Positions 1 to 11,939 of a stretch of DNA of 64,000 bases are shown here, piece by piece (position 1 is the first letter of the stretch; each line of letters begins with the position of its first letter). The DNA is from Acanthochlamys bracteata (lineage: Eukaryota; Streptophyta; Magnoliopsida; Pandanales; Velloziaceae), in the NCBI GenBank assembly GCA_019914995.1, contig CM034143.1:1118501-1182500 (forward strand), read 5' to 3'. Below the pieces are notes generated by a model. That model saw only the letters and a program-made list of their open reading frames with translations. It was not told the origin of the DNA and did no database searches. The position numbers and the translations under genes were made by a program.

Positions 1-20
1 TTTTCAGCTGGTGATAATAG

Positions 21-332
21 ATGCTTAATGGAAGATATTATAAAGAAGTTCTAAAGCTTCAGAGGGTCTGCAGCAGTTGGCCTACAGCTGAGCTTCAGAA
101 GAAAAGAAAGGTAATACCTGTATAGCAGCAGTATCAGTATTGCCAATAGAAACACAGAACTCACATGTACTTTCAGTTCTGACTGATTGATTGATCTAGG
201 ACCACGTTCAGTGTGCACATAATTCATGATTAAATTTCTTTTATGCGATTGCAGGCAAGTACCAATGCATCTAGTCCAGCCAGAAGTAGAACGATAAGGT
301 TACTGTTATCAAACATAAATTATTTTCTATAA
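21..332 (+). CDS. possible 3' end of an unidentified gene (two exons, partial)
   Basis: An exon-like stretch at 21-110 reads open for 30 codons, begins after a TAG acceptor and ends at a GTAATA donor. A second stretch starts after a TTGCAG acceptor at 255 and continues in the same phase to a TAA at 330-332. The peptide is basic (ending QKKRK, then a Ser/Arg-rich tail) and I do not recognise a family. Only the last exons would lie in the window, so the product cannot be named. It could be chance: another frame from base 1 stays open only to a TAA at 52-54. Confidence 0.3.
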
Positions 333-2973
333 ATCTGTAGAAAGTAAAGGTGGATTTCTTCAAAGGCTGCGTTCATTTTATAACGGTATCCTGTTATCGG
401 TTCCTCGAAAATTTACTGTTGCCTTTTTGTTTGAATCATAATCTTTCGAGCAGTTCATATTGCATTCTATCGATGATTCGATCTTTTATAATTCTATTGT
501 AATTGACATTTGATTCTGTTGTCAATCTCAATCATCTTCAATACTGCATGTAAACTTGAATATTCGTTCATTTGATCGAGTATAGACTATATAGTCGAGC
601 TTCGGTAGAGATTCATTTCAGTAAACAAACGAATATTTTCACAGGCTATGGTTTTGCTTACTATCTCATTAACTTGTTTACTGTTTTGCTAGAATATTAC
701 TTTTTTCTGAAATATTGCACATGTTTGACATCGGCGCATTTTCATTTTTTTTTTCCCGTACTTTTTACTTAAATCTGGTCATTTTCATTGTAATGTCCAT
801 ACAGTAAGGAGGGATCAATGCCAGCAAAAATGTTGGTTTCAACTTCCAATATATATAGTTATTTCAACAATGCTCAATATATAGGCAATAATTTTATTAG
901 AAACCTTGGAAAAGTTTTTAAGGAGTAAAAAGCAGTATAATAATTACTGCCAAACATTTCTTTTGATCAGTTTATCGAGACGTTTGGATTAGCTTACAAC
1001 TTCTTTTAATTTTAAAATAATTTCTCATATTTTAAATATTTTTTAAAAAATTAAAAAGTACATAAATATATTATAGCGTAAAATTTTTATATATATTTAC
1101 TTTTAATAATTTTTAATTAAGCTTATTTATAAAAAATTAAAAATACTTTTTATTTAAAAAAATTATTATCATAAGCATTGTACTACTAATTTGTTGTTCA
1201 TATGTAATCACCATTTATATATAATGACCAGAAAATCTTTACAACTGTTAGAGTTAGGTAGTAGTATATATATGTTCTTTTTCAACAACTCCGGGCCTAA
1301 GTTATTATATTTGTAGTTCTGTAAAAAATTAATTTAAATATTTTAAATTGTATGTTCATATCATATTAGTTGAATCGTAACACAAATCTGAAATGAATCG
1401 AAGACTTGTCATTTTGTATATTTCTCAAAATTTTTAATATGTTATTAATAAATTTATTACAGTAATAATTTTTAAAAAAAAAAAAAAAAAAGATAAAGTT
1501 TACCTAATAATTTATAAATATAATTTTTATTTTTAAATAAAAATGAAATTTATATTTGAAATAAATTAATTTTAAAAAAATTCTTACTTTAAACAATGTC
1601 TCATCTCTCAGTGATCAATTTACGGAGTTTTAGGTCCGGCGCCGGTCGAATGTTTACATTCACGAGGTTGTCGGATGCACGTGAGAACAAAGAAAAAAAG
1701 AAACTTTGTTGCTTAAATTTCAGTGAAGAAAGAAAGATAAACCAGATCGACAAGGGAATTCGTTCTAGGGATCAAGACATCAACGGTCTTTGGTTTATTT
1801 TATTACAGATTTATTTATTCATCGTAAATAATTCGAAACTACTTATTATTACTAAAATATTATTTTAATATTTATTTATATTATTTTTTATAATTTTGAA
1901 AAAATATTTTTATAAATAAAGCACGCTGTATATGAAACTGTATGGTATTAGTAACAAAAATAAAAAATTATGCATAATTATCTCATTTGTAATGAGAGCG
2001 TTTGGGAAAAAAAAAATTTCAAAAATTATATTTATTGATAATTTTCTTATAATATTATATATGTATTTAAAATTAAAAAATAATTTTATATTATAAAATT
2101 TTATTATTATTTATTATTATTATTTTTAAAATAAAAATTTATTTTATTATAAATCACTTTTAAAAGTAATTTCAAACACTCTCATATATAATGCATTTGG
2201 CAATTAAGATGATAACGTTTAGTATATATTAGGCTCAGAAAGTAATTCATTCTATTAACTTACCTATCAATGTGGGGTAATTATTTATGATTTTACTATA
2301 ATTAAAAGTTTCATCATAATTCTGTTAATCATATGTTTTCTCTAGTTTTAGAAAATTGATAGCTACATATTCAGCACAGAAGTTTAATTTTGAAGAATGC
2401 ATTAATTTTAGTTTCTATGAAAACTTCAATATCAATAACAAACATGCATATATAAGCTCTTTCAAGCAAAACTCATATACATATTATATAGTTTTCTAAC
2501 AAATTAGTTTCATGATTTCAAATGCAGATAGCAAAACTTTATTTATTTATTTATTATTGTTTTGCATGTACATATATAAATTATATTAAAATTCTATCAT
2601 TGTAATATTTTTTTATTATTAATTATAATTATTATTTTTAGATAAAACATATTTATTTTTTGTAAAAGAATAAAAATATTTTTTATTTAAAAAGTTTTTT
2701 TGATAAATTTCTGAAGTTACTAAGAAAATAAAATAACATATGTTCATAAAGAACCATGATTCATCATGCCATCATAAAATGCAACTGCTGTCATGATTCA
2801 TAACAAACTCATCATCAACATATTTGTATAGATAAATCAGTAGAAATATTATTCACATAAAAATAGCTTAACAACATTTCAAATTATTATCTCTTCTGCT
2901 CTTTGAATCATGAGTAATTAATCACTCATCATGCAACTAAACTAGTAATTTTAACCTACCTTCTTACTAGTAA
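333..2973. other. AT-rich intergenic region
   Basis: No convincing coding frame is present; the short open frames here lack family resemblance and are AT-biased. The stretch is dominated by A/T runs and contains one MITE-like element with terminal inverted repeats (1992-2185, listed separately). A TTTATTTATTTATTATT-like low-complexity patch lies near 2540. Confidence 0.6.
1992..2185. mobile_element. AT-rich MITE-like element with 13-bp terminal inverted repeats
   Basis: The left end ATGAGAGCGTTTG (1992-2004) is matched by CAAACACTCTCAT (2173-2185), its inverted complement with one mismatch. The interior is almost pure A/T with no coding capacity. Ends with the same GTTTG core recur elsewhere in the window next to similar AT-rich interiors, which suggests a small non-autonomous DNA transposon family. 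A clear target-site duplication is not visible, although a TA flank is possible. Confidence 0.5.
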
Positions 2974-3795
2974 TCAGTTCCGGCGAAGATGATCGGTGCC
3001 CGGACCTTCAGTAGTATTACAGTTGAATCCAAACCCTAACACATGGTGATGAGCTCTAACGGATGAAGAAGACGAAGACGACGAAGGTCCATGCTGATAA
3101 TTTAGTCCTGCAGCATTTTGCATTGCTGCTGCGGCAGCAGCGGTCCAATCCATAGCCGGAAACGGTGGTGGCGGTGTTGATCCGACTGAGGTATGTTGGT
3201 TGTTTTGCAGTTCATTTACTTGCCTTTTCAGAAACTTCACGTACCTTATCGCTTCGTCAAGCATTGAAGCAGTGTCCATTTTAGTACCACCAGGAACAAG
3301 CCTCTGCAGAATCCTAATTCTTTCACTTATCTTTTCTCTCCGGTGACGAGCTGCAATGCTCTGAGGATCGTCGGAGATTCTCACATTCCTTCTCTTCGGT
3401 TTCTTTATCGTGGCAGGGTCAATATCGACCGGCTGCATAGCTGCAATTCGGTATATCATCTCTTTCACGGCACCTAATTCTTCCTCTTCTTCCATTATTT
3501 CTTGATCATGTTGCTGTTTGTTTTGATCGATAATATTACTACCTTGTCTTTGTTGTCGGGCATGATCGATTGGCAATGCTGTCGTCGTCGTCGTCGTCGT
3601 TCTCGAATGATCAAGAACTGCAGCATGAGATTGGAAGAATGGCACCTCTGTTACTGAAGCTGAATACTGAAAAAGATTAAGAGCAGTTTGTTGCTGTTGA
3701 TCATGATGATCAACAAAAACTTGTTGATGCTGAGGAATGTGATCAAAATCCCAAGGGGCACTACTTGTTCTTGGATGATTTTTATTCATGTCCAT
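2974..3795 (-). CDS. HEC3: HECATE3-like bHLH transcription factor
   Basis: Single-exon gene of 273 aa. Its centre carries [16 protein letters not shown] followed by a bHLH domain ([20 protein letters not shown], then [20 protein letters not shown], roughly residues 145-200), which is the HECATE signature. The preceding acidic block and [20 protein letters not shown] match HEC3 better than HEC1/HEC2. HEC proteins are nuclear and heterodimerise with other bHLH factors such as SPATULA in gynoecium and stigma development. The N-terminus is rich in His and Gln; the C-terminus has a poly-Ser run and a short poly-Ala tract. The start is taken at the ATG at 3795: the frame runs on upstream only to a GTG, without another ATG. 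The ATG is followed by a second Met two codons later. The rank within HEC paralogues is inferred from memory of the family. Confidence 0.9.
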   Translation of the reverse strand: MDMNKNHPRTSSAPWDFDHIPQHQQVFVDHHDQQQQTALNLFQYSASVTEVPFFQSHAAVLDHSRTTTTTTTALPIDHARQQRQGSNIIDQNKQQHDQEIMEEEEELGAVKEMIYRIAAMQPVDIDPATIKKPKRRNVRISDDPQSIAARHRREKISERIRILQRLVPGGTKMDTASMLDEAIRYVKFLKRQVNELQNNQHTSVGSTPPPPFPAMDWTAAAAAAMQNAAGLNYQHGPSSSSSSSSVRAHHHVLGFGFNCNTTEGPGTDHLRRN

Positions 3796-3940
3796 GAGAT
3801 TACAGCAACCTAGAAGAAACACACACTCAAGAACAACACAAGAAAAACAATCAACTGATCAAGAAGGGAGTGAAGAAAGAAAACTAAAAAGATAATAAAG
3901 GGCATGAATGAATATCCCTAGGGGGAAAGAAAGAGTTTTG

Positions 3941-3954
3941 ATATATATAAAGCC
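3941..3954 (-). promoter_or_regulatory. putative TATA box of the HEC3-like gene
   Basis: On the minus strand the sequence reads GGCTTTATATATAT, about 150 bases upstream of the chosen ATG, a plausible core promoter position for a plant gene with a leader of about 100 bases. No transcript evidence is available from the sequence alone. Confidence 0.4.
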
Positions 3955-4521
3955 AAAAGGGGACCAAAAATTTGTCAAGATATAAATTGTGTCATGCATC
4001 AAAGGGATGCAAGCAAAGATTTGGCTTTTTAGTTTTATAGGGAGTGGTGAATTGAGTGGAGAGATGATGAAAGATTGGATGTAATCATAAAGTTCTTGTA
4101 GGCTTTTGGTTATTGTTATCATAGTAGAAGTTTAACTATTGATATTTACTTGTTTTGGCAAAACATTTCATTTCATTTCATTTCAGTATTTTCTTTCATG
4201 TCAGTATTTTAATACTTATAACTTATAAAATTTTATTATTACTTTTTATGTAAAACACACCCTTCTCTAATCTTAAAAGATTAATCCCATAAGGTAAACA
4301 AGTAATTTAAATTTAGACATTGTTTAGCAGTGAATTTGTTGTACTCCGCCATTTTTATAATTTTTTATTATATTTTTAAATAATTTTTTATAAAATTAAT
4401 TTTAAAAATTAAAATATTATCTAATTATGAATATAGTAAAGTAATTAACTTAAAATTAAACTCACATACTACTCTCTAAAGTCGATTAAAGTACTCCCAA
4501 AGACAGGCTATATATACATAC

Positions 4522-5027
4522 CACTACTACATATTTATCCTTTACCGACTAAATATTTCAGTCAGTAAAGGAACAAATACGGTCGGTAAAGAGTATTACC
4601 GACTAAAAAAGACTCGGTCGGTATTCGATTCGGCAACAATTTGTCTGCAATTCGTTTACCGACTAATATATAAATTCAATCGGTAAATTACTGTGAATTA
4701 TCGACTGACTAACTTCAGTCGATAATTTAAACAATTTACTGACTGAAATTTCAATAGGTAAACTAAACTTACCGACTGAAATTTCAGTAGGTAAATTTAA
4801 AATTCCGACTAAATATTTTAATGACTAAATTCAAATTACCGACTGAATATTTCAGTGCCTAAATTTAAATAACCGACGAAATATTTCAGTGGCTAAATTT
4901 TGATTATAATTAAATTTTGCTATATTCAATCTTATACATTAATATTACAAAAATATTCATTAAATAATAAATAATATTTAATATATGTTTATCAAAATTA
5001 GACATCATTTATCAAAATTTAGTAGTG
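4522..5027. mobile_element. degenerate non-autonomous CACTA-type element
   Basis: The left end is CACTACTACA (4522-4531), the exact terminal motif of plant CACTA (En/Spm) transposons. It is followed by a dense array of subterminal repeats to about 4910, variants of TTTACCGACTGAAATATTTCAGTCGGTAAA in direct and inverted orientation. The probable right end is TTTAGTAGTG (5018-5027), a degenerate inverse of the left end. There is no transposase frame and no matching 3-bp target duplication at these limits (TAC against TGG), so the right boundary is uncertain. Inferred to be an old deletion derivative. Confidence 0.65.
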
Positions 5028-7846
5028 TGGGTTTGAATTAGTGAAAGTGCAACTCTTCTTTAATTATTTTGGTTTGCATGGTTCATTTTGGTGCATAGAA
5101 GTAAGACCATTACTGGCTAACCTAATGGAATGTTCAATTTGGCTAAACTTTTTTTTTTAGATTTTAAATTCGGACCACTTTAATTGTTTTAGTTACCATT
5201 ATAAAATTGATATTTTATATTAACATTGAATTTGTATTTTATTAAAATTTTTATTTAATTTTTACTTGATGTATTTTAATTATTATTTTAAGTTGTACTT
5301 TTATCGAACTTTATATCTCACTGAATTCTATTTTTGTGATAACTAATTTTCATAAAACTGACTTTCAATAAATTGAAACATGCTCTAAACGTTCTTGAGT
5401 CTAGGTTCAATTTTGATAAAAGTTGAATAGCTAGTACTATAGAGAATTTAATTAATAGCCTAAGTAAATAAAATAAGTTGCATAAAGATAGCCAAGACAT
5501 ATAACGTTTACTAGCTTTCTATTATCTAATGATAACTAAAACTATGTAAAGTTGTACTTAACAAAAATATTGAACAAGTGAAGCTTTAGCAAAAAAGTTA
5601 TATTTAAAAATTTATAAAATAAAAAAATTATATATAATGAAATCTTTTTATACATATTTTATTATTTTTTGAGATAAAAAATAAAACTTGTTTCTCAAAA
5701 AAATAAAAATATTTTTTATTTCAAAAAAATTTTATTACAAAATTAATTCTAAGATGTTTATAGAATATTTAAAAAGTTACTTAAAAATATGAAATACTTA
5801 AAAGTATTCAAGCACTTAATCGAAAGGAATCTTAGTTAGAAACATTTATGTTGAACTAAGGAAGTGTTTGAAAGTGAATATAAAAAGAATTGTAAAATAA
5901 AAAATGATTTTATTTCTATTTTGAAAAATGAATTATATTGTTTATTAAAAATAACTAAAAATGTAATAATAAAATTTTTATATATTTTAAATTTTAGATA
6001 AATTTTATAAAATATTTTTACATTTTATTAAAAAATGTAAAATAAAAAAGTTGATAATAGATCATTGTCAAAGACCAAGTTCCAAGATTTGATATAAATG
6101 ATATATACAAGTTGATGAAATGAAGAAGTTTCACCAAAAAAAGAATTAAAAATTTGTTTTTCCATTGCAATCAAGCTAGTAGATGTTTTGGAAATTAAAG
6201 TGATATTGTGATAGTGATATATATAAGGAAAAGGAATAAACACAAAGAGGCACTGAAATAAATGAAAGTTCAAATGGAGATGAAGCAAAAGAGTTTCCAG
6301 CTTTCAAAAGCTTTTTGCTAATTTTGTTTCAAAAGTGATTCTTTATAATAAAATATTTGAAATTATTTATTGCAAAAAATATTTCTGTAAAAAATATATT
6401 TTAAATTTTTGAAAATTAAATTATAATTTTTATCTTTAAAAATTATAAATAATAATAAAATTTCACCACGTAAAATATTTTATACTTTAAAATTTTTTTA
6501 AAAATTTATAAAATATTAAAAAAATTTATTAGTAAAAATAAAATAAAGAAAATTATAAGCTTAGCCAAAACGTTCATTAGAAAATTAAGTCCATCTATGA
6601 AACGATATATATTTAAATAAATGCATCAAAGTTTTTTATACTCTATAAACTATATATATATATATATATAGAATCTAAAAAACAATATTTTTATACTATA
6701 TAAACTTTTTTAAATATAAACAAAATAATTAATTGTTTATTGTAAAATTATTATAATTTATATTATTTTTAATTAAAATTGACAAATTTATTTTCTGAAA
6801 GCTCTTAAAATAATTTTTTTAAAAAATATTACTTATAATTGATTGGTTTAATCTGTTTTGCATTAGTTATAAGAGCTAAATCATTTTATTTTAGCCTATC
6901 ATTTTTCAAAAACATTTCTATGATATTTTAGATTTAAAAGAATTTAAAAGTATGATAAAATTTTACATAATCATTATTATGTAAGTAATTCTTTTGAATT
7001 TTCTAAGTTAAAAAGTAGATTCTCTTTTCTGAAAAACTTGACTAAAATTTCTTTTTTGAGAGAAACATTTACCAAAATTAGGATTATTAACAAAAAATTT
7101 TTAAAATTTAACATTTAAAAGTATTGAGATCTGGCCCAACAACAGCTATCGAACATATACTGCCCAATATAGGCCCATTACAGCCCAGATTATGTATATA
7201 TGTTCATATGGCCCAATTACTTTTCACTATTGACTATTTCGAATTTAAAAGCATGTTTCACTTCCGCATTTCAGATTTTAATATTTTAATTATCACTATA
7301 AATTTATGTTTATTTTATACTAAATTTTTATTCACAACAAAATTTTGCTTTAAATTATATTTTACTTATTTTAATTATCATTTTAAACTCTATTTTATTA
7401 AATTTTATTTTTTTAATCTAAAAGTGACTTTTAGTATTCTTTAAATAATACAAGAAAATTAAATAATTTTTAATAAAAATATATTAGAAAAGTGAAAATA
7501 CGCTCTTAATCAGAGCTAAGGAAAAAAGGATTAAGGGGCTAGTTTGCATTTAATGTCATTTTATTTAACAGTTCATTTCAATTGTTTATTTTTAAATAAA
7601 TTTTACTAAAAATCATTTTCTAAAGTAGAAAACTAATTTATTTTTCAAAAATTTCAAAAAAAAATTTAAATAACTTATTTCAAGAACTTTCGAGCTACCC
7701 CAAAGTATAATAGTGTGTCTTTTATCATTATAAATCACTTTTTTTATTGTAAAATTTTTTCAGTTAAATTTTAATTATATTAAAAACACAATAAGTAACT
7801 TTCATTTATGTGTCTTTTTTTTCAGTTCAATTGTACAATTAAAGTA
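5028..7846. other. AT-rich intergenic region
   Basis: No gene seen. It contains several A/T-rich blocks resembling the MITE-like family (near 5600-5760, 5860-6060 and 6300-6560) and a short (TA)n run near 6650. Open frames on either strand are short, AT-rich in composition and unlike known proteins. Confidence 0.55.
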
Positions 7847-7985
7847 CAATTAAATTCACTCGCTGAAACAGAAAAACAGCATGCATTCAAAATGGATTAA
7901 TTTTTGTGTCTTTTTAAAGAAAACACAAAAACTAATCCATTTTGAATGCATGCTGTTTTTCTGTTTCAGCGTGTGAATTTAATTG
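7847..7985. repeat. 139-bp near-perfect palindrome (foldback hairpin)
   Basis: The left arm 7847-7915 pairs without gaps with the right arm 7917-7985 (coordinates sum to 15832), with about four mismatches in 69 positions and essentially no loop. The arm includes CTGAAACAGAAAAACAGC and GCATGCATTCAAAATGGATT. Pairing stops abruptly just outside these limits. It may be a foldback MITE or a young inverted-duplication small-RNA locus; nothing in the sequence decides between them. Confidence 0.8.
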
Positions 7986-7989
7986 CATA

Positions 7990-8577
7990 TATGTTTTAGT
8001 CAAAAGTTTTTCAAAGTTAGACATTCACCTTTTCTTAACTTAAAAAATTGAAAAAAAAAATTAATGTATAATTTTTTTTATAAGTTTTAAATTAAGAAAT
8101 TATAATATGAAAAGTAAATAACAAACCTCTCTGTTCAGAATTTGGTTTGACTTTTCGATATTGAATCAATGAGAAAGTAATTCTCTATCTAGAGATACAC
8201 TTTAAATAAGTCAAAAAGTGAAAGTAGCTTTAGATTTTCTATTATAACCCATTCTGAATATTTTGAAAAATGCTTATAATAAATTCTATTAAATTAAAAA
8301 TGTTTTATAATTTTTATTTTATTTCTGTAAAATGTTATATAAAATTTATTAAAAATAAAAATTAAATACATTACATCTAAAAAGTTTCTAAATTTTTTAA
8401 ACATAAAAGGCCATAAAAAACTATTTCTTTTGTTTAAGAAAAGAAAAAAACTAACCATATAACAAAATAAATAACCTTTATAAAACTACCCCACCACCAT
8501 TCTATTACAACTTCTTCTGTTGTTACAATCGTTGCTGTCACAATCGCAACCACAGAAGAAACAGTCACCGGTTCTCC
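7990..8577. other. intergenic, upstream flank of the pectinesterase
   Basis: AT-rich sequence that becomes more balanced close to 8500, where the pectinesterase leader probably begins. No clear promoter element could be picked out with confidence. Confidence 0.4.
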
Positions 8578-10367
8578 ATGTCCACCGCAACAACTCTCCT
8601 CTTTCTCTCCTTCTTCTTCACCACCGTCGTTGTCGCCGGCGCCCATCGCTGGCTGCAAAAACCTTTAACATCAAAACCAACACCAATCTCAATCCCCACA
8701 GACATTCCATCTTCAATCCTCCAAGCATGCAAAGCAACAAGGTTTCCTGACACCTGCGCCGCCGCTCTCTCTACTGCTACCGATCTCCCTCCGTCTCCAA
8801 CATCTCTTCAACTCACCTCCGCTGCGCTCTCTATCTCCGCTTCGAATCTTTCTACCGCTCAATCTATGGTTAACTCTATTCTTTCTTCTGCTGCCAACAA
8901 CCCTAACCGTACCAACGCCGCAAAGAACTGCATACAGTTTTTACTCTCGCTTCTCGTCGGATTTCAAAGGCGTCTTCTTCACTTAACTTTGAATCAATAT
9001 CTACATCGATATTTGATGCGCGTGCTTTCGTCGGAGCAGCATTGTTGTATCAGTACGACTGTTGGTCGGCGTTGAACTACGTCAACACGACGAGCCAAAT
9101 CGGGTCTACCATGCAGTACTTGATCGATCTCACTTCGTTAACCAGCAATTCTTTATCCATGATCGCCGCGTACGAAACGTACGGTGGGGACTCGAAGAAA
9201 TGGTCCCCGCCGAAAACCGAACGGGACGGTTATTGGCCGGAGCTGTCTCATTCCGTCATCAAAACAGAAACTTTTGCCGTTGCCGCTGGCACAAGTGCTA
9301 CTAATGTCGATGTGTGTAATGATGGGACGTGTCAATTTAAAACAGTTCAATCGGCAGTGGACGCGGCGCCGGAATTCGGGACGGGGAAGTATGTTGTTTA
9401 TATTAAAGAAGGGGTTTATGAAGAAACTGTGAGAGTTCCGTTCGAGAAGACGAATGTTATATTTGTTGGTGATGGAATGGGGAAGACGGTGATCACCGGA
9501 TCTCTCAACGCCGGCATGGTCGGAGTTTCAACTTATAATACTGCTACCGTCGGTAAGTTTAACTGCAAATCCCTGTATTTCTATGTTCTGTTTTAAAATT
9601 TGAAGATTAAGTTCTGGACTCGAGAACTGTTTAGTATCTGTATTATATTGGATACATCAGGATCGTTACCAAGTTACTTTGCTTCAACAGGGGCGACGGG
9701 AGATGGTTTCAGGGCAAGTAATCTGACATTCGCAAACACGGCCGGGCCGGACGCGCACCAAGCGGTTGCCTTTCGTTCAGACAGCGACTTCTCGATACTC
9801 GAAAACGTCGAATTTTTAGGCCACCAGGACACACTGTACGCACATAGCCTTCGGCAGTACTACCGGAATTGTCGTATTTCCGGCACTGTCGATTTCATAT
9901 TCGGAAACTCCGCATCGATCTTTGATTCGTCGTACATTTCCATTCTTCCCCGGCAACTCAACCCTGAGAAAGGTGAGTCCAACACCGTCTCTGCACACGG
10001 TCGGACTGACCCTGCTCAACCGACAGGGTTCGTGTTTCGCAACTGTATCGTTAACGGCAGTGACGATTACTACTTCTACTACAATCAGAAACCCGCCTTG
10101 CATAAGAGTTATCTAGGCAGGCCTTGGAAAGAGTACTCAAGAACCGTTTTCGTGAACTCGTACTAATCGGAGGTTATAAGGCCGGAGGGATGGGTGCCGT
10201 GGGACGGTGATTTCGCGCTGAAGACTCTGTTTTACGGAGAGTATGGGAACACTGGACCGGGATCGAACGTTGCGGCGAGGGTTAACTGGAGCAGCCAGAT
10301 TCCGGCAAGCCATGTTGGGATTTACTCCAATGAGAATTTCATTCAGGGAAATCGTTGGATTCCTTAG
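8578..10367 (+). pseudogene. PME51-like pectinesterase/pectinesterase inhibitor, reading frame broken
   Basis: A type I plant pectinesterase that would de-esterify homogalacturonan in the cell wall. It has a signal peptide (LLFLSFFFTTVVVAGAH), an N-terminal PMEI region with the start ILQACKATRFPDTC, then the catalytic domain. Exon 1 is 8578-9552, intron 9553-9690, exon 2 9691-10367. Catalytic motifs are all visible: [35 protein letters not shown] and [12 protein letters not shown], and the C-terminus [10 protein letters not shown] is typical. Two defects interrupt it. One is a frame shift in the PMEI part at a TTTTT run near 8938-8943, after which the frame continues into LYQYDCWSALNYVN. The other is an in-frame TAA at 10164-10166, just after the LGRPW block, followed in the same frame by the rest of the enzyme. 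The order and spacing match Arabidopsis PME51. It may be a recent pseudogene, or at least one defect could be an assembly error. Confidence 0.85.
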
Positions 10368-10509
10368 CTTGATTCATTAGCTTTGTTACTAGCTTTTTGA
10401 ATAAAAACTGTTTGGTAAAAGTAGTTTAAATTTTTTCGTTATTCTGAAATGAAAAATCAGAATTTCGAACAGTTTCACTATGGTAAGAAAATGTGTGAAC
10501 AGCAAATAA

Positions 10510-11640
10510 AAAATAAAAAATGGAAGGCGAACATCGGGAGCTAAGCAACTCGGTTTTCTCCGGCACAACAACGGCGGCGGCGTCAGTCCAATTAGTTTCA
10601 CCGCAATGCTTCGACATGTCTGCCCCATCACGGTACTCACCAATACAAATGTACATACTCTTATCCCTTCATCCACTCCAATGCCCAATATCGGAGAAGT
10701 TCGCCTTCGTCGCTTGTCGCCGGTACCATTCAATCCCTGCTTTATTTCTTGATTCAAGCAGACAGTACTCCTGCAACTGCTCCGGCATTTCGTCGTGCAC
10801 CTTGTTCCACCATTTTGCATGCGCCTCGTCGCTCGCGAACTCCCGTTGATCCTCGACGTCCCAGTTGCTATCATAATCCCTGTAACGTAACCAAACAACT
10901 TATAATTATTAATCTGATTCAGGTTCGAACTTTTAGTATAGAGGTTGAACTGTAGAATTATAATTTAATTACCTGTAATGCAACCAAGGTAGTGCAAGAC
11001 GTAAAGCACCGGCGCATCTGCTGAAAACAGCTTCGTCTTCTTCGCCTTCACCGCGTCATCGTCGCCGACCCAGAAGTTTTTCAAAGAAGTTCGTGTGTGC
11101 TTCCGAACATGGTGCCACCAAGTAATTAAAGATTTCATTCAAGTACCCTTGATCGCCGCCGATATACGATTCGATCTCATTTGTATGATCCATCAACAAC
11201 GAGAGTGTGCAGTTCGACGGCTAGACAACCATAACGCCGGAGTTAACAACGTCGCGTTGTTTCCCGTAACAGATATATCCAGCAACGAGAAAAGTTCGTC
11301 GATTTTTGTGAATATAAGAAGATCGGCGTAGATGAAGACCATTTTGGATAGTCAGTGAGTTGCCATAGCTGGAACTTGCTGTAAGTTCCACTCGCTATAT
11401 GCGTCACGTTGAGCGTTGGGGTTTCGAATACGGTCGACGGAACGGACTTTTCCATCCGGGGGATTGTAATCCTTTCCGGCGCCGGTGACTGATGTCGGCG
11501 ACGAGGATGACGAGATCTCGCGTTGATACAGATACCCGGATGCTCCGTGCGGTGACGATGGCGCCAAGACGTACTCGTCAGCGTAGTGAAGGATTGTTAC
11601 ATATGCTTCTTTCTTGCTGGAGTCTGACGCCGGCCTTACT
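10510..11640 (-). pseudogene. remnant of a GUX-type xylan glucuronosyltransferase (GT8)
   Basis: Minus-strand pieces in several frames match plant GUX proteins, Golgi enzymes that add glucuronic acid to xylan. In order of the protein they are KEAYVTILHYADEYVLAP (about 11600), DRIRNPNAQRDAYSEWN (about 11400), FQLWQLTDYPK and FIYADLLIF (the DxD region), SVTGNNATLLTPA, ESYIGGDQGYLNEIF (about 11150), then RDYDSNWDVEDQREFASD, AHAKWWNKVHDEMPEQLQEY and SKHCGETNWTDAA (about 10560). The frame changes several times and the N-terminal third is not recognisable. The usual DAD motif reads as DL after YA, so the metal-binding site is also altered. An intron-like gap of about 120 bases separates the two blocks near 10880-10985. 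It lies tail to tail with the damaged pectinesterase. Confidence 0.8.
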
Positions 11641-11939
11641 GCTTTGTTTTCTGAAATGTATGAAAATTTTCCATACTAATATTTAGCTTGAAGCAATAGC
11701 TCTGCATTATTTGTGCCCGAAAAATGTGAGTGAGATTTTTGGAGATTTCAACTTCAGTTACATAATCAGCAACCACGCACACCTATTCCTTCGATGGAAA
11801 TTTGGAGAAGTAAAACACGCTCTTCTTAAAACTGCTCTTTTTTATTTAATTGAGTTTTTAGGAACTCACTTCTTAAAAAATTACTTTAAAAAAAAATCAC
11901 ACCCTTCATCTTTGAACACCTTTAAAAATTTGAATTCCC

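Noticed and set aside
2974-3822. Longer HEC3-like start at 3822
   Set aside because: The codon is GTG, so the ATG at 3795 is the first proper start.
4541-4910. The ACCGACT-rich tract as a cluster of transcription factor sites (DRE-like)
   Set aside because: The spacing and the adjacent CACTACTACA terminus are better explained as CACTA subterminal repeats.
8434-8753. Minus-strand open frames opposite the pectinesterase start
   Set aside because: Antisense shadows of the signal-peptide and PMEI coding sequence; no family resemblance of their own.
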